Origin: Datnioides undecimradiatus
Taxonomy: Eukaryota > Chordata > Actinopteri > Lobotiformes > Datnioididae
Direction of reading: 5' to 3'
DNA: 64,000 nucleotides
NCBI GenBank assembly: GCA_008933995.1
Contig: WARS01000048.1
Span: 6,544,938-6,608,937 of the forward strand
Shown here: positions 61,324 to 64,000 of the stretch, one piece after another
How the letters are laid out: each line of letters opens with the position of its first letter
How positions within the stretch are numbered: position 1 is the first letter of the stretch
The notes under the pieces: generated by a model
Seen by the model: the letters and a program-made list of their open reading frames with translations, nothing else
Databases searched by the model: none
What the model was told of the DNA's origin: nothing
Program-made: the position numbers and the translations under genes

Positions 61324-62690
61324 ACGAACACGCACAACAACGCTCACCAATACATCAAACGTATTTGCTGCCATGTAATTTTCTACCAGTAAGATGATGA
61401 TGTCTATGCCTATCCCAGCTTTACCCGAGCTCTGACCTCGCCTAGCCCACCACGCCCTATCCTGCTCAGCGCTGCTGTTCAACAACCTCTTGACCAACGT
61501 GTTACTGTCAGAGTCTCCCCGGAAAGCCAGAATAAACCTGGACAGATTGAACCTTAGCACAACAATCTAATGGGTAAATGTTCAAGAGGCTGTTGGCCGG
61601 TTCCTGTCAAACAGCAAAATATCCTTTTTGTTTTCTACAAGCTTTTTTTTTAGCAGCCAGTCTGAATACTGTTGTTAAATGAGAGAAGAGAATTATGTTT
61701 TGAGATAAAATAGGTCTAAGATGTACAGAGGCTTTATAAAAACCCAAAGGGAGGTGCGTCTCCTAACATATCGATCTGTTTTGCTGCTTTTCACGTGGCT
61801 CGTGCTGCATGGTCAATAGTGTCCAGTGGAGGAGGATTAAATGCTCATTATTACGGGAGCCACTCCGCCGTGCTCGGTGCCAGTTTGCGCAGCTCGTTTG
61901 AAGCGGTTTAAAATCAGATGAAATTTGTTTTTTCATCAATGAGGGACGGAACAGGAAACGGCACTGTAATTGTTTTTCTGAGGAATGTTCATTCATACAT
62001 ATATTTTTCTGTCCTGCGGATTATACATGGTATGTTTGTGTGTTCGCCCCACGCGCCTTCATTGAAACGGGGACTGCCCCTTTCTTACGGTCTCATCGGT
62101 TCTCACCTCCTCTAACTTGACCACTGATCCAAATTCAAGTGCAGCCTATTTGAATGAGATCTGTTTCAGTCTAACAAAATATGATATCTTATCTAAAGAT
62201 ACTTTGGGCAGAAGTTTACAAGTGGAAGTTTAACAGTATCATGTATTTGGCCAAAGAACTCTTGTGTGTCGTGGTCTGGGTGCAAGTTAAAGATGGTGAG
62301 ACCGAGCCTTGTTTTATGTTCAGGTTGAAGGACAGATGTTTAAATGTGCAATGAGGACAGCTCGGGAGATACTGAAACTAAATAACTGTTTTGTTCGACG
62401 TTACAGGCTGCGTTCAACTCGTCAATATGTTTATTTCTTTGTCTTCCTTGAAGAACAGCTGAAGAGTTTCTTTCCGAAATGTCGTGTTATCATTTTTGAA
62501 AAAGTAAACAGGATTTTTTTTTTAACTTCAGCAGGTTCAATGTTAAACATTTGATTTAAAGTCTTGCTTTCTTTTTCAAAAGTGTTTCTTGTTTTGGAGC
62601 GAAGGTCTTTATTTGCAGACATTAATGGGAGATCCTTGCAGCACATGAGAGACATATCTTCAAAATAAAGCGACCATTGGTTCAGCTGAT
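61324..62690 (+). other. flii: flii 3'UTR
   Basis: Sequence after TAG (61321-61323) with no further exon. AATAAA occurs at 61531-61536, 62664-62669 and 63030-63035. The site at 62664 (TTCAAAATAAAGCGACC) would give a 3'UTR of about 1.36 kb; the others would give short and long alternatives. Confidence 0.6.
62664..62669 (+). terminator. flii: Candidate flii poly(A) signal
   Basis: AATAAA followed within 30 bp by T/G-containing sequence (TTGGTTCAGCTGATC). Alternative signals lie at 61531 and 63030, so usage is not decided. Confidence 0.45.
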
Positions 62691-62699
62691 CTCAAACCA

Positions 62700-64000
62700 G
62701 TAGGTCATTTATATGGTGAACAGATGAGTTACGATTGGTTGCACCAGTACTAGATCAGCACCTCCACGGTCAACTTTTACAGAACTGCTGCGGAGCTTGC
62801 TGTGATCATGTGACCTGTCTAGTGTGCAGGCATTGGTCCAAGCTAGAGCTGTGTGTTCTGAAACGGCTGCAGCCACCATCATTTTGATTGTTTAGACTGT
62901 AATTTGTGGGGTGAATTGTATGCCTGGTAGTGTGTTTGAGTCTTACACGCATATGTATGTGTGTATCTGAATATGTGCACATGCTCCTGATGCCACCTGC
63001 AGATGCTTTATTTATGTATTTTATATAAAAATAAAATCTCACTTAACATTTTGCCATCTGGTCATTTTTCCCTGTTTGTTTTACACGCACGTTTTTGGTT
63101 TTTAGTGGAGCTATGGTTAGAGTTGGCTTCCCTAAAGCCTTAAGCACTGAACACTCAGACTTTGACAAGAGATATAAATTTAAAAAAACTGATAATATCT
63201 TTTATTTATAGGCGCCTTTCAGATCCCTCAAGGTCACCGTAATAAAACAAATTTTAAGAACAGAGTTAAATACAAGTAGAAAATAAACATAAAAACCACA
63301 AAACAAAAATCTATGAAAGGAGTATGGTTACGATGGTGTTTTTAACGGGGGGGTGTAAGTCTGAACAGATGGGTTTTGACATCACAAAGCACCTTTCAAA
63401 ACAAAGTTACAAAGTGCTATTGCAAGGCAAGAAGAAATAAAAGGACACATTTAAAGCAATGCAAAAAAAACTTTGTAATCTTCAGTGAGAAAAGTGTGAG
63501 GGTTCCTTATTTTAGGCTTATACTTTGTATCAGAACAGCAGAGGTTCAAGGACTGCAGTAGTCAAACAATTTGGAGATCATAACATTGTTCTCTTTTTCT
63601 AAATGAACATTTAATAAATGTTTTATTTGATAGCAACGAACATTCAACAAGTGCTCACTGTGCATCCATCCAGCGTTAGTGGACATTCACGATACAGGGG
63701 ACGTTTACATTAACCTGTTAATTATAACAGGAAAAAATGCAAACCTATGAAACGTAGCCGCTCAGGCCTACGTCTGTCACCAGCATTACTGCTGCGGCCT
63801 AAATCACCACTCATTGAAGCAGGCTAAGTGAAAGAGTGCAGCACACAGCGAGGTGTGGAAACAAGAGGAAAATTAGTCTGACTGTATGAAGGTAAGAAAA
63901 ATGATCTAAAGCTCCTTAATTAAAGTAGCAGGACCCCTAGAGGTACAGTACTAATTGCATGACAAATGACCTACAGACATGCAGACCTGCCTAAACATCG
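62700..64000. other. Downstream flank, repeat-derived
   Basis: No exon is visible. TTTATTTATAGGCGCCTTTC with CCTCAAGGTCACCGTAATAA (about 63200-63250), and AAGCACCTTTCAAAACAAAG at about 63387, resemble a common fish dispersed repeat. The right end of the window shows no gene start. Confidence 0.5.
63190..63470. repeat. Dispersed repeat remnant
   Basis: GGCGCCTTTCAGATCCCTCA plus AGGTCACCGTAATAAAAC and the later CACAAAGCACCTTTCAAAAC are words of a family with a GCGCCTTTC...CCAAGGTCAC core. Family and limits are uncertain. Confidence 0.4.

Overview
The window is vertebrate nuclear DNA, almost certainly from a ray-finned (percomorph-type) fish. The evidence is two genes whose exons I could assemble completely with canonical GT-AG introns (flii and desi1), a third vertebrate-specific gene seen only as its last exon (Shisa family), compact introns, dense CA/TG microsatellites, and several dispersed repeats of kinds I recognise from teleost genomes. 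There are no operons, plasmid genes or CRISPR arrays.

Layout. 1-2.9 kb: no gene, CA repeats. 3.16-4.49 kb (+): an intronless HIPK/DYRK-like kinase broken by one frameshift and two nonsense codons, with a TATA-like box upstream and a dispersed-repeat tail downstream. 4.8-13.4 kb: no recognisable gene, with a 127-bp direct duplication. 13.39-13.88 kb (+): the last coding exon of a Shisa-family AMPA-receptor auxiliary protein (best guess shisa6), then a probable 3'UTR of about 5.7 kb. 19.6-46 kb: mostly non-coding, with repeats, a possible solo LTR, an internally deleted mariner copy with both inverted repeats (44.44-45.03 kb), an isolated unidentified terminal exon near 38.2 kb and a few A/T-rich blocks that look like conserved non-coding elements.

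46.25-49.46 kb (-): complete desi1, a PPPDE-family deSUMOylating isopeptidase / S-depalmitoylase of 168 aa in six coding exons, one only 22 nt long. 50.13-61.32 kb (+): complete flii (flightless I), 31 coding exons, 1265 aa: leucine-rich repeats followed by six gelsolin-like domains. The two genes are head to head, their start codons 662 bp apart, which suggests a shared promoter. The last 2.7 kb holds the flii 3'UTR and repeat-derived sequence.

The genes are not a pathway unit. The neighbourhood makes sense as one side of an ancient vertebrate paralogon: from memory, human FLII and SHISA6 lie on 17p, and DESI1 and SHISA8 on 22q13. The most interesting points are four flii introns of exactly 90 nt, all phase 0 and stop-free (possible exitrons), the desi1-flii divergent promoter, the desi1 micro-exon, the orphan terminal exon at 38.2 kb, and the kinase pseudogene that may keep its own promoter. 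I found no convincing wholly new system.
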